6,986 nucleotides of DNA from Caldisericota bacterium. GTDB taxonomy: Bacteria; Caldisericota; Caldisericia; Cryosericales; Cryosericaceae. Each line of letters opens with the position of its first letter. Within the stretch, counting starts at the first letter, position 1. Made by a program: the position numbers and the translations under genes. The notes beneath the pieces were generated by a model, which searched no databases, was not told the DNA's origin, and worked only from the letters and a program-made list of their open reading frames with translations. This document shows positions 1-6,024 of the stretch, one piece after another. The stretch covers positions 1 to 6,986 of the forward strand of contig JAPLGK010000065.1 in NCBI GenBank assembly GCA_026390195.1, given 5' to 3'.

Positions 1-2
1 CG

Positions 3-119
3 CCTATCATCCAGGCCAGCCGCACCTACCTGCCGTTCCGGTTTGTGGGTGAGAGCTTGGGTTGCGAAGTGGGCTGGGACCCGGCGACGCGAACCGTGAC
101 CCTGACGTATCGGCCTTAG
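3..119 (+). CDS. C-terminal end of a copper-amine-oxidase-like 'stalk' domain protein (5' part outside window)
   Basis: The frame is open from the left edge and ends at TAG 117-119, giving 38 residues. They read as the end of a copper amine oxidase N-terminal-like (stalk) domain: a TYLPFRFVGESLG stretch followed by a VGWDPATRTVTLTY strand pair. Such domains normally have the pattern R-x-(L/V)-(V/P)-(P/L)-(L/F)-R-x-(V/I)-(A/G)-E-x-LG, then W-(D/N)-x-x-T-(R/K)-x-V. Proteins with this domain are usually secreted or wall-associated in Gram-positive-type bacteria, often with the domain at one end of a larger protein, so the full function cannot be told from this fragment. The gene lies 11 bases upstream of the phospholipase D-like gene on the same strand, so they are probably cotranscribed. 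Its stop codon overlaps the AGGAGG of the next gene. Domain identity is fairly secure; the role is unknown. Confidence 0.85.
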   Translation, partial: PIIQASRTYLPFRFVGESLGCEVGWDPATRTVTLTYRP

Positions 120-130
120 GAGGACTCGGA

Positions 131-1132
131 ATGAAGAAGATCGCTTCCATAAGCTTGCTGCTCATGCTCCTTGCGGTTCTCGTCGGAGTGCCTGCCGGTT
201 CTCTTGCCGGCGCCGGCGCGACGGACCGCATTGTGACATTCCCCGATGATGCCCACATGGACGCCTGTCGGCTTATAGAATCAGCCACGGCGTCTATCTT
301 GTTCACCATCTACGATTTCAGCGATCCCCGCATCGAGGACTACCTTGCTGACGCTGCGGCCAGAGGCGTGGCTGTCAAGGTCATGGTCGATCCGGGCGAA
401 CGCCTCGCGCTCACTGACTCGAAGGGCATCATCGCCGACCTGGTCCGGGCGGGCGTCACGGTGCGCGGTGCCAACCCGAGCTACCGCATCACGCATGCCA
501 AATACTTCGTTGTGGACGGCACCCGGGCCTACATCTCAGGCAACAACTTCACGTATGCAGACGGCAAGAAGAACCGCGCGTTTGCCGTTATCACGACGGA
601 CCCAAAGGTCGTGGCCGACCTGACAACGATCTTCTGGGCGGACTGGCAGAGGAAACCTCTCTCCCTTCAGCAGTTGACGAGCGATCGCCTCATCGTGTCT
701 CCGCTCAACGCGGGCGCTCGCATCAAGGCGATGATCGACGGGGCGAAGACCAGTGTTGTTGTTGCTACGCAGTACCTCAAAAGCGACATGGTGAATCAGG
801 CGCTGGCTGTGGCTGCTGCCCGTGGTGTCAACGTGCAAGCCATCACCGATGGCACCTATGCCGATTCCCGGACGGCCGCCGCCGATGCAAGGATGCTTAT
901 CGGGGGTGATACCGTTCGCGTTTCGATGACGCCGTACTACCACGTGAAGATGACGATTGTCGATGGAACACGGATGTTTGTGGGTTCGCAGAACTACTCG
1001 GACCCACCGCTCACGGACGACAACCCCTTACTGCAGCAGCGCGAGGTCGGTATCATCGTTACCGACCCTGCTGCTATCGCCAGGGCGCAGGCAGTCTTTG
1101 CATTCGACTGGGCACGGTCTCTGCAGCCGTAG
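131..1132 (+). CDS. Secreted phospholipase D-like protein with two HKD motifs
   Basis: This encodes a 333-residue member of the phospholipase D superfamily with both catalytic half-sites in one chain. Residues 1-30 look like a Sec signal peptide: MKK, a leucine-rich core and a likely AxA cleavage site near A28-x-A30. The first HKD motif is H122-A-K124-x4-D129 followed by S136-G-N-N; the second is H271-V-K273-x4-D278 followed by the canonical G285-S-Q-N288. The paired HKDs should form one active site that cleaves phosphodiester bonds through a phosphohistidine intermediate. The substrate may be nucleic acid, phospholipid or something else and cannot be told from sequence. The ATG at 131 is chosen because AGGAGG (118-123) sits seven bases before it and the signal peptide starts there; an upstream in-frame ATG at 62 lies inside the previous gene. 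A terminator-like hairpin follows. Protein family is near certain; extracellular location is likely. Confidence 0.93.
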   Translation: MKKIASISLLLMLLAVLVGVPAGSLAGAGATDRIVTFPDDAHMDACRLIESATASILFTIYDFSDPRIEDYLADAAARGVAVKVMVDPGERLALTDSKGIIADLVRAGVTVRGANPSYRITHAKYFVVDGTRAYISGNNFTYADGKKNRAFAVITTDPKVVADLTTIFWADWQRKPLSLQQLTSDRLIVSPLNAGARIKAMIDGAKTSVVVATQYLKSDMVNQALAVAAARGVNVQAITDGTYADSRTAAADARMLIGGDTVRVSMTPYYHVKMTIVDGTRMFVGSQNYSDPPLTDDNPLLQQREVGIIVTDPAAIARAQAVFAFDWARSLQP

Positions 1133-1155
1133 CTCCACTCTGGACGTTGCCGGAC

Positions 1156-1187
1156 GCAAATCCCCGGTCATGTGGCCAGGGATTTGC
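1156..1187 (+). terminator. Probable rho-independent terminator after the PLD-like gene
   Basis: A perfect 9-bp inverted repeat, GCAAATCCC (1156-1164) and GGGATTTGC (1179-1187), lies 23 bases after the PLD stop. The 14-base loop can extend by four more pairs (1166-1169 with 1174-1177, one G-U) after a C/A mismatch. TTT follows directly at 1188-1190, a short U-tract. On the other strand the hairpin is followed by GTCCGG, so it is a poor intrinsic terminator for the converging mnmE operon, although it could slow RNA polymerase there. The rest of 1133-1261 shows no gene. Confidence 0.6.
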
Positions 1188-1261
1188 TTTGAGGCATGGT
1201 GGGCACGAAGTCCTGTCGGCTGGCAGCGGGTCCTGCATCCCGATGATCGACGGGGCTCCGA

Positions 1262-2632
1262 CTACTTGCCAATACAGAAGGTGCTGAAGACGGTTGCGAG
1301 GATGTCGTCAGGGGCGATGTGCTCGCCGAGAAGCCGTTGCATCGCTTCACGGGCTTCGCCGAGAAGATACGCGAGGACGTCTGCCGGAGCTCTCGCGGCC
1401 GAGTTCATGAAATCGCCCAGCGCGCGGTCGGCGATCGTGAGCTCTGCTGCTTGCCGGTGCGTCACCATCTGCCTGGCTGCGACCGTCCCGGCAGCTGTCT
1501 CGACCAGCTCCGTCAGGCGGTGGGTAAGTTCGTCGAGTTCAGTCCCTTCAGTAGCGGAGATGCCCAGCACTGGTTCACCGACCTCTGCCTCGAGACCCGC
1601 GGGGACGGGTCCGGCGTCGATCTTGTTCACGGCCACGAGATGGGGCAGCGAACGGGCACGACCGAGAAGGTCACGTTCATGTCGTTGCAGTCCCGTTTCG
1701 GCATCGAGGACGATCAGGACAATGTCCGCGCGTTCGATGGACTGAGTCGCCTGTTCACCTGCCAGATGATCAAGAACGTTAGTAGCGGCTGCCCCTATGC
1801 CGGCCGTGTCGATGAGGGTAACGCGGTGTCTTCCCAGGAGGACCTCCTCCGCTACCGAGTCACGGGTAGTGCCGGGGATGTCTGAGACGATGACCCTCGG
1901 GTATTTGAGCAGGGCGTTCATCAAAGAGGACTTGCCGACGTTGGGCGCACCGGCGATCACGACAGTGACGCCGTGCCGCAGCCGCGCGGTCGCCTGCGCG
2001 TCCGCGATCAGCTTCCGGATCTCTGCGTGCGCCTCTGCTGCAAGACTCGTGGCTCCACGCAGGGCGCCTGCCTCGTCCTCCTCGGTGAACTGGTCGGGGA
2101 AGTCGACGGGTCCCTCCACCGATGCGAGGGATTTCGTGATCAGGCTCAGGACCCTGCGAAAGGGCTGAGATGCATCCGTGAACAGCGACTTCCTGGCCAG
2201 GGAGAGCTCCTCGTCAGACCCTGCCTCCACGAGGTCGCGCACCGCTTCGGCCTGCAGGAGGGACAGCTTGCCGGCCAGCAGTGCCCGGAAGGTGAACTCC
2301 CCAGGACGAGCAGGTTCTGCCCCAAGTTCCAGGCAGGCCCTCAGAACACTGTCAAGCAGAAGGGGGCTCCCGTGCAGCTGCAATTCGACGGTATCCTCGC
2401 CTGTATACGAGTGAGGGCCGCGCATAGACAGGACGATCCCCTGGTCCAGGACTTGTCCGGTGGTCGGGTGCCGGATGCGTCGCAGATTGGCCATGCGGTC
2501 CACAAGCGTGGGCTGGCCTGCGGTCAGCTGTTCGGCGATTGCCCAGCAGTCCGGGCCGCTGAGTCGAATAATGCCAATGCCGCTGCTGCCACGGGCGGTG
2601 GCAAGAGCGGCAATGGTGGAAACGTGCGGCAT
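1262..2632 (-). CDS. mnmE: tRNA modification GTPase MnmE (TrmE)
   Basis: This 456-residue protein has the full-length MnmE architecture. With MnmG it installs the 5-(carboxymethyl)aminomethyl group on wobble U34 of certain tRNAs, using a tetrahydrofolate one-carbon unit. Residues 1-120 form the folate-binding N-terminal domain (start MPHVSTIAALATA; GEFTFRALLAGKL near 111-123). A helical domain is interrupted by the G domain at about 220-380: G1 GAPNVGKS 228-235, with N231 at the K+-coordinating position, G2 DIPGTTRD 251-258, G3 DTAG 275-278 and G4 NKID 336-339. The C-terminus is C453-I-G-K, the conserved catalytic cysteine signature. Switch II after DTAG is unusual: IGAAATNVLDHL in place of the common (L/I)RE(T/A)xDxVExI, with one extra residue. 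The gene starts 12 bases after khpB, with a GGGAG site upstream, and is last in the operon. mnmG is not adjacent within the window. Confidence 0.97.
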   Translation of the reverse strand: MPHVSTIAALATARGSSGIGIIRLSGPDCWAIAEQLTAGQPTLVDRMANLRRIRHPTTGQVLDQGIVLSMRGPHSYTGEDTVELQLHGSPLLLDSVLRACLELGAEPARPGEFTFRALLAGKLSLLQAEAVRDLVEAGSDEELSLARKSLFTDASQPFRRVLSLITKSLASVEGPVDFPDQFTEEDEAGALRGATSLAAEAHAEIRKLIADAQATARLRHGVTVVIAGAPNVGKSSLMNALLKYPRVIVSDIPGTTRDSVAEEVLLGRHRVTLIDTAGIGAAATNVLDHLAGEQATQSIERADIVLIVLDAETGLQRHERDLLGRARSLPHLVAVNKIDAGPVPAGLEAEVGEPVLGISATEGTELDELTHRLTELVETAAGTVAARQMVTHRQAAELTIADRALGDFMNSAARAPADVLAYLLGEAREAMQRLLGEHIAPDDILATVFSTFCIGK

Positions 2633-2644
2633 GCGCCGCTCCCG

Positions 2645-3112
2645 TTACCTCGTGAGCTCGACGATGACCCTGCGCTGTGGGTCGCAGCCTTCGCTGTGCG
2701 TTGTGATACCCGGGTAGTCCTTGAGGGTCATGTGGATGATGCGTCGCGCCTTGGCGCTCATGGGCTGGAGGATGACCGCTTGTTTCTCACGCTTGACACG
2801 CAGAGCGGCATCGATGGCCATGCGCTTCAGCATCTCACGCTGGCGCATGACGTACCCGTCGACGTCGACAGTGACGATGCCGGGGGCACCCTCGCGGTCC
2901 TTGTGCACGACGACGTTGATAATGTGCTGCAGAGCGGACAGACACATCTGGTCCCTGGTGAGGAACGTGCCGTTTCCGGTGAGCCCGGTGATGTTAATGT
3001 ACGGGTCGCCGTCCGTATATGCTACCTGAATCTCAGGGTTCTCGTCGAGTGCCTTGAAGAAGTCGACAAGGAACTCTGTGACCAGTTGCTCAGCATGTTT
3101 GGAAAGCCTCAT
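2645..3112 (-). CDS. khpB: KhpB/Jag-type RNA-binding protein, short form with KH-like and R3H domains
   Basis: A 155-residue protein placed between yidC and mnmE, the usual position of jag/khpB (eloR). Family members bind RNA and, in Gram-positive bacteria, affect cell elongation and division. Residues about 28-88 match the KH region (ITGLTGNGTFL then LSALQHIINVVVHKD). The R3H domain is at about 90-155: RQREMLKRMA, then R123-x3-H127 in KARRIIH, and a typical THSEGCDPQRRVIVEL end. The N-terminal Jag_N domain found in most relatives is absent, so the protein is shorter than the usual roughly 200 residues or more. The KH GXXG loop is replaced by T52-R-D-Q55, so binding by the canonical KH mode is doubtful. 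The start at 3112 is set by AGGAGG at 3120-3125, seven bases upstream; longer in-frame extension would run into yidC in another frame. Family assignment is strong; RNA target unknown. Confidence 0.9.
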   Translation of the reverse strand: MRLSKHAEQLVTEFLVDFFKALDENPEIQVAYTDGDPYINITGLTGNGTFLTRDQMCLSALQHIINVVVHKDREGAPGIVTVDVDGYVMRQREMLKRMAIDAALRVKREKQAVILQPMSAKARRIIHMTLKDYPGITTHSEGCDPQRRVIVELTR

Positions 3113-3118
3113 GATAGT

Positions 3119-3126
3119 GCCTCCTA
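3119..3126 (-). promoter_or_regulatory. Ribosome binding site that fixes the khpB start
   Basis: The minus strand reads TAGGAGGC here, seven bases before the ATG at 3112. Its TAG (3126-3124) is also the yidC stop codon, so ribosomes finishing yidC stop on the khpB binding site, a layout favouring translational coupling. Confidence 0.8.
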
Positions 3127-4284
3127 CTTCTTTGACGACTTCTTGACGACTGGTTCCGGGAGGGCCATGCCCTTGGTGAGGCGTCTGATGACCAGGTACT
3201 GCTGTCCCGCCGAGAACAGGGAGAAGAGTGCCCAGTACAGCGCGAGGGCGATACTGAAACCGTACGCCCAGTAGCCGAGCAGCAGTGGCATGAAGTACGT
3301 CAGGAATGCTGTCTGAGACCGATCCTGTCCCGGGATGAAGGAAGTGATGGATTGCACATAGGTCGAAGCCGCAACGATGATGGGCATGATGAACCTGGTG
3401 GCCAGCGGAAGTCCGCTCGAAGCCATGGACAGGGCAGGCGCCCAAAGGAACGGTGCGTTGTTGAAGGGCGAGTAGTTGTTGATGGCCACAAACAGGGCAA
3501 GGAAGACCGGCCACTGCACGAGCAGTGGCAGACACCCACTGAACAGGCTGACGTTGTTGTCCTTGTACAGCTTCATGGTCTCCTCGTTCAGCTGCTTGGC
3601 GTCATCCTTGCTCGGATACTTTGCCTTGAGCTTGGCGAGCTGAGGCTGCAGCTTCTGCATGTCGACCGTCGACTTGAACTGCATGCGCGTGAGCGGCTCG
3701 GTGATGAGCTTCAATCCAAGGGTCAGCAGGATGATGGCTAGGGCATAGCTGCGGACAAGGTTGTTCAGCTGTTCGATGATCCAGCGGATACCGGCGGACA
3801 AGAAGTTGATGTTGCCGACCTTGACGATGCCGGCATTCGTGATGGTCTTGGTGACTGCAATGCCATCGCCATCCTTGTAGGAGACGCTGACATTGACGGC
3901 GTAGGACTTGATGGCGGCTGGAGCCTTCTGCTGCAGGACCAGCTTCACCTGTGCGGTCTTGCCGGGCAAGAGGGGAGCACTCAAGGCGACAGAGGCGTCG
4001 GGGGTCTCCCAGAGGTCGAAGGGAGCGATACCTGCATTGCCGTCGATGGCGACGATCTGGACCTTCACGTCGCTCACGAACTTGGTCATATTGTTCTTGA
4101 TGGTGAGGATGATCGGGACGTTCTCGAGCGGGCGTACCGTGGCCGAGAGACCGATGCCCACGGGGTCGGAGGTCGGAACGGGCGCGGCGGCTCCGACGCA
4201 GCCGGAAAGCGTCAGGACGCCAAGGAGCAGGCTAACGACGAGCAGCAGTCTGTACGTACTCTTACGGGAGCTTTTCTGAATCAA
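3124..4284 (-). CDS. yidC: Membrane protein insertase YidC/OxaI family, lipoprotein form with a mid-sized extracytoplasmic domain
   Basis: This 386-residue insertase places proteins into the cytoplasmic membrane, alone or with SecYEG. From the TTG start at 4284, residues 1-29 form a lipoprotein signal (basic start, hydrophobic core, LTLSGC lipobox with C29). Residues about 30-157 are beta-rich and resemble an Ig-like fold (VPIILTIKNN, LLPGKTAQVKLVL). The insertase core runs from about 160 to 370: first membrane segment near 178-198, a charged cytoplasmic hairpin at 200-247 (SKDDAKQLNEETMKLYKDNN), then SGCLPLLVQWPVFLALFVAI (249-268) and further segments near 296-312, 326-342 and 343-362. The C-terminus is basic (KKSSKK). 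The core Arg expected in segment one is K192. TTG is chosen because GGAGG (4291-4295) lies six bases before it and it gives a clean lipobox. The gene overlaps yidD by 23 bases, the standard neighbour order. Confidence 0.93.
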   Translation of the reverse strand: MIQKSSRKSTYRLLLVVSLLLGVLTLSGCVGAAAPVPTSDPVGIGLSATVRPLENVPIILTIKNNMTKFVSDVKVQIVAIDGNAGIAPFDLWETPDASVALSAPLLPGKTAQVKLVLQQKAPAAIKSYAVNVSVSYKDGDGIAVTKTITNAGIVKVGNINFLSAGIRWIIEQLNNLVRSYALAIILLTLGLKLITEPLTRMQFKSTVDMQKLQPQLAKLKAKYPSKDDAKQLNEETMKLYKDNNVSLFSGCLPLLVQWPVFLALFVAINNYSPFNNAPFLWAPALSMASSGLPLATRFIMPIIVAASTYVQSITSFIPGQDRSQTAFLTYFMPLLLGYWAYGFSIALALYWALFSLFSAGQQYLVIRRLTKGMALPEPVVKKSSKK

Positions 4285-4540
4285 TGGAAACCTCCAGTGT
4301 GTGAGTTGAATGCGCGCAGTCACGGTGCAGGTCGGGTACAGGGTCGAACCCTCCCCGATGATATGGATGACACCGAAGAATACGCTTGAGGCCGAGCCAC
4401 AGCCCGGCCAGGACACCGTACCGCTCGACAGCCTCGAGCGTGTACTCCGAACACGTTGGGTAGTAGATGCAGGTCGCGCCCTTGAGCGGAGAGAGGAATC
4501 GACGATAGAAGCGCAGCAGGAACGTAACGACCTTCTTCAT
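4262..4540 (-). CDS. yidD: Membrane protein insertion efficiency factor YidD
   Basis: A 92-residue protein of the YidD family, thought to help YidC-dependent insertion at the inner face of the membrane. The conserved block is intact: FYRRFLSPLKG (11-21), C24, YYPTCSEY with C30 (26-33), LGLKRILRCHPYHRGGFDPVP with C57 (49-69). An amphipathic or hydrophobic N-terminus (MKKVVTFLLRFYRRF) fits peripheral membrane attachment. The tail from about residue 72 to 92 is not conserved and overlaps the start of yidC by 23 bases. The ATG at 4540 overlaps the rnpA stop as ATGA, and no clear ribosome binding site is seen, so translation is probably coupled to rnpA. The order rpmH-rnpA-yidD-yidC is the widespread bacterial arrangement. 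Confidence 0.96.
   Translation of the reverse strand: MKKVVTFLLRFYRRFLSPLKGATCIYYPTCSEYTLEAVERYGVLAGLWLGLKRILRCHPYHRGGFDPVPDLHRDCAHSTHTLEVSIDSEKLP
4291..4295 (-). promoter_or_regulatory. Ribosome binding site that decides the yidC TTG start
   Basis: GGAGG on the minus strand with a six-base gap to TTG at 4284. There is no ATG at suitable spacing, and the only in-frame ATG upstream (4416) lies deep inside yidD. The site itself lies inside the yidD coding sequence. Confidence 0.75.
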
Positions 4541-4863
4541 TGCTGGCGGTACTGGGTTGTAAGTCGTGCCAGCTCACGCCGGACATCGTCGACGGAAGAG
4601 GCGACAATCGGCTTGCGAGCCACCAGAACGTACGCAAAGTCGGGCATGAGGCCGGGCGAGACCGAGCGAAACGCTTCTTTCATGAGGCGTCTGGCATAGT
4701 TGCGCTCAACGGATTCTCCTACCTTGCGGGAAGCTGTGAACCCCACCACGTGGGTAAGGGCGGGAGACACAAAAACCACGATCAACGTACCATGATAGGC
4801 CTTCGAGTTGTCGAAGACCTTCTTGTACACGCTGCCTGGGATTCGTTTCCACAGTCTTGCCAA
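4537..4863 (-). CDS. rnpA: Ribonuclease P protein component
   Basis: A 108-residue small basic protein that joins the RNase P RNA to cut the 5' leader from tRNA precursors. The family pattern is visible: SVYKKVFDNSKAYHG (11-25, the x-x-F/V-x-x-V-F region), VVGFTASRKVGESVERN (39-55), then RRLMKEAFR (58-66) and the C-terminal YVLVARKP strand (78-85). The conserved RNR signature reads R54-N55-Y56, so the last Arg is replaced. Start choice: the frame is closed by TAG at 4869-4867, two codons before TTG at 4863, and no in-frame ATG occurs before the conserved region, so TTG is the best start. No good ribosome binding site precedes it. The gene lies 46 bases after rpmH and overlaps yidD by four bases. 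Identity is firm from sequence and context; the exact start is less sure. Confidence 0.93.
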   Translation of the reverse strand: MARLWKRIPGSVYKKVFDNSKAYHGTLIVVFVSPALTHVVGFTASRKVGESVERNYARRLMKEAFRSVSPGLMPDFAYVLVARKPIVASSVDDVRRELARLTTQYRQQ

Positions 4864-4909
4864 CTGCTACTGCACCAACAGGTCAACCATCCGCGGAGCG
4901 GACAGACGC

Positions 4910-5047
4910 CTATGCGACGATGAGCTTCTTGCGCCCCTTCAGTCTCCTGCGGGCGAGAACGTTGCGTCCACCTGGACTCCTCATGCGGTTCAGGAAACCA
5001 AGGGTGCGATTGCGCTTGCGGTTCTTAGGTGAATAGGTAGTTCTCAT
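4910..5047 (-). CDS. rpmH: 50S ribosomal protein L34
   Basis: A 45-residue, very basic protein of the large ribosomal subunit. It begins MRTTYSPKNRKRNRTLGFL and ends with the typical RRRLKGRKKL segment followed by IVA, matching L34 along its whole length (family usually about 44-46 residues). ATG at 5047 has GGAGG at 5057-5061, nine bases upstream; TAG is at 4912-4910. It is the first gene of the operon with rnpA, directly behind a strong promoter, as expected for abundant L34. In many bacteria dnaA and oriC lie just upstream of rpmH; here the upstream neighbour is a transporter gene in the same direction, and no dnaA or DnaA-box cluster is visible. Confidence 0.96.
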   Translation of the reverse strand: MRTTYSPKNRKRNRTLGFLNRMRSPGGRNVLARRRLKGRKKLIVA

Positions 5048-5080
5048 GTATCGATACCTCCACTGATGAAACTCCTCTAT

Positions 5081-5108
5081 ATCATACCGGAAAGACCGCG
5101 GTTGTCAA
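5081..5108 (-). promoter_or_regulatory. Sigma-70-type promoter for the rpmH operon
   Basis: On the minus strand TTGACA (5108-5103) is followed by a 16-base spacer and TATGAT (5086-5081), perfect and 5/6 matches to the consensus. Transcription should start around 5074, about 27 bases before the rpmH ATG, leaving a short leader that contains the ribosome binding site. It is the best promoter in the window, as expected for ribosomal protein expression, and lies between the EamA gene stop (5140) and rpmH. Confidence 0.8.
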
Positions 5109-5139
5109 AGCGACCGCGCATCGTGAGCGGCACAGGGCT

Positions 5140-6024
5140 TCATCTGTCTGCAAGCGGGTTCGCAATGACAAGCCCGCCAAGAATACCGGCTGCTCCGAGC
5201 ATCATCAGCGGTGTGAGCGATTCATGAAGAAACAGGACGCCTGACGCGGTACCGATAAGTGGGTTGAGGTAGACAAACATGCCGGTCTCGGATGCCTTCT
5301 TCGTCTCCAGTGCCTTGAACCACACGGGATATCCCAACAGGATCGACAGGTACGCAAGATAGGCAACGCTTGCCCAGGCGATGAACGGCATGCTCACGAC
5401 CTGTAATACCAGAGAAACTGGGCGAAGCCAGGGCAGCAGGAACAGCGTCCCGAGGAAGAGGCCCCAGACAGTGACATCGAGACCGCGATATTTCGTCACC
5501 AGTGGTTTGCTCAGCACTGTAGAAAGCGACCAGCAAAGAGGCGCGAGGAAGGCCAGAAAGACCCCAACCAGGCTTGTCAGCTCGATGTGGCCATTGATTC
5601 CCAGGACCAGCACGACGAGGCCTGCAAGGGAGACGACGAGGCCGACGACCCGACGACCTGGCAATCGTTCACGAAGGATGAGAGCCGACAGGACGCCGGT
5701 GAGGATGGGGGCAAAGCCTGCTGTCAGCGCTGCTACACTGGCGGTCACGCGTGTTTCGGCGGCATTGAGGGCAAGATGGTATCCTGCCACCATGAGGAAG
5801 CTGACGAAAAGCAGCCGGGGCCAGTCGCTCGGTTCAAGCTCGCGCAGCCGGTACAGGCCCGGAAAGAGAAACAGGAAAGGCCACACCAGGGCAAAGCGGA
5901 GGATCGCGAGGTTGGCCGGCGTCAGCGAGCGTGTCGCGATGCGCACGAACGTGAAGGCATTCGCCCAGACAAGGAACAACCCAACCAGGCTGAGATTGAC
6001 CAGCGCTGCCTTTCGGTCGTGCAT
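5140..6024 (-). CDS. EamA/DMT-family transporter in a TPP-regulated operon; candidate thiamine or precursor transporter
   Basis: A 294-residue membrane protein with the two-repeat EamA architecture of the drug/metabolite transporter superfamily: about ten hydrophobic segments, repeat one at about 9-142 and repeat two at about 150-290. Typical marks are VWANAFTFVRIATRSLTPANLAILRF early in repeat one (given here from 19 to 44, with key residues N22 and R43), RERLPGRRVVGLVVSLAG (118-135) and the equivalent HESLTPLMMLGAAGILGG (267-284). The substrate is not readable from sequence. Context is informative: the ATG at 6024 shares its A with the TGA of thiT (TGATG), so it is translationally coupled to a thiamine transporter gene and lies under the same TPP riboswitch. 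Thiamine, a precursor or a breakdown product is therefore a reasonable guess. An in-frame ATG at 6246 is rejected because it lies inside thiT and adds no plausible protein. Confidence 0.9.
   Translation of the reverse strand: MHDRKAALVNLSLVGLFLVWANAFTFVRIATRSLTPANLAILRFALVWPFLFLFPGLYRLRELEPSDWPRLLFVSFLMVAGYHLALNAAETRVTASVAALTAGFAPILTGVLSALILRERLPGRRVVGLVVSLAGLVVLVLGINGHIELTSLVGVFLAFLAPLCWSLSTVLSKPLVTKYRGLDVTVWGLFLGTLFLLPWLRPVSLVLQVVSMPFIAWASVAYLAYLSILLGYPVWFKALETKKASETGMFVYLNPLIGTASGVLFLHESLTPLMMLGAAGILGGLVIANPLADR

Noticed and set aside
1191..1261. Terminator for the mnmE operon on the minus strand
   Set aside because: Only weak, long-looped repeats (for example GTCGG/CCGAC) and no U-run were seen; no support for an intrinsic terminator.
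957..1745. 262-codon plus-strand open frame overlapping the PLD end and antisense to mnmE
   Set aside because: Low-complexity Ser/Arg-rich translation, covers the terminator hairpin, and lies across two well-supported genes.
1973..3274. 433-codon plus-strand open frame across mnmE and khpB
   Set aside because: It is antisense to two clear conserved genes, has no recognisable protein features, and such long shadow frames are common in GC-rich DNA.
3112..3535. Longer in-frame start for khpB (ATG 3535)
   Set aside because: The extra part reads inside yidC in another frame and does not resemble Jag_N, while ATG 3112 has a strong binding site.
4890..4902. TCCGC-GGA-GCGGA mini-hairpin between rpmH and rnpA
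   Set aside because: Five base pairs with a three-base loop and no U-run; could be an RNA processing site but is too weak to annotate.
5048..5139. Possible oriC next to rpmH
   Set aside because: No TTATCCACA-like boxes or AT-rich unwinding region; the segment is short and explained by the rpmH promoter and leader.
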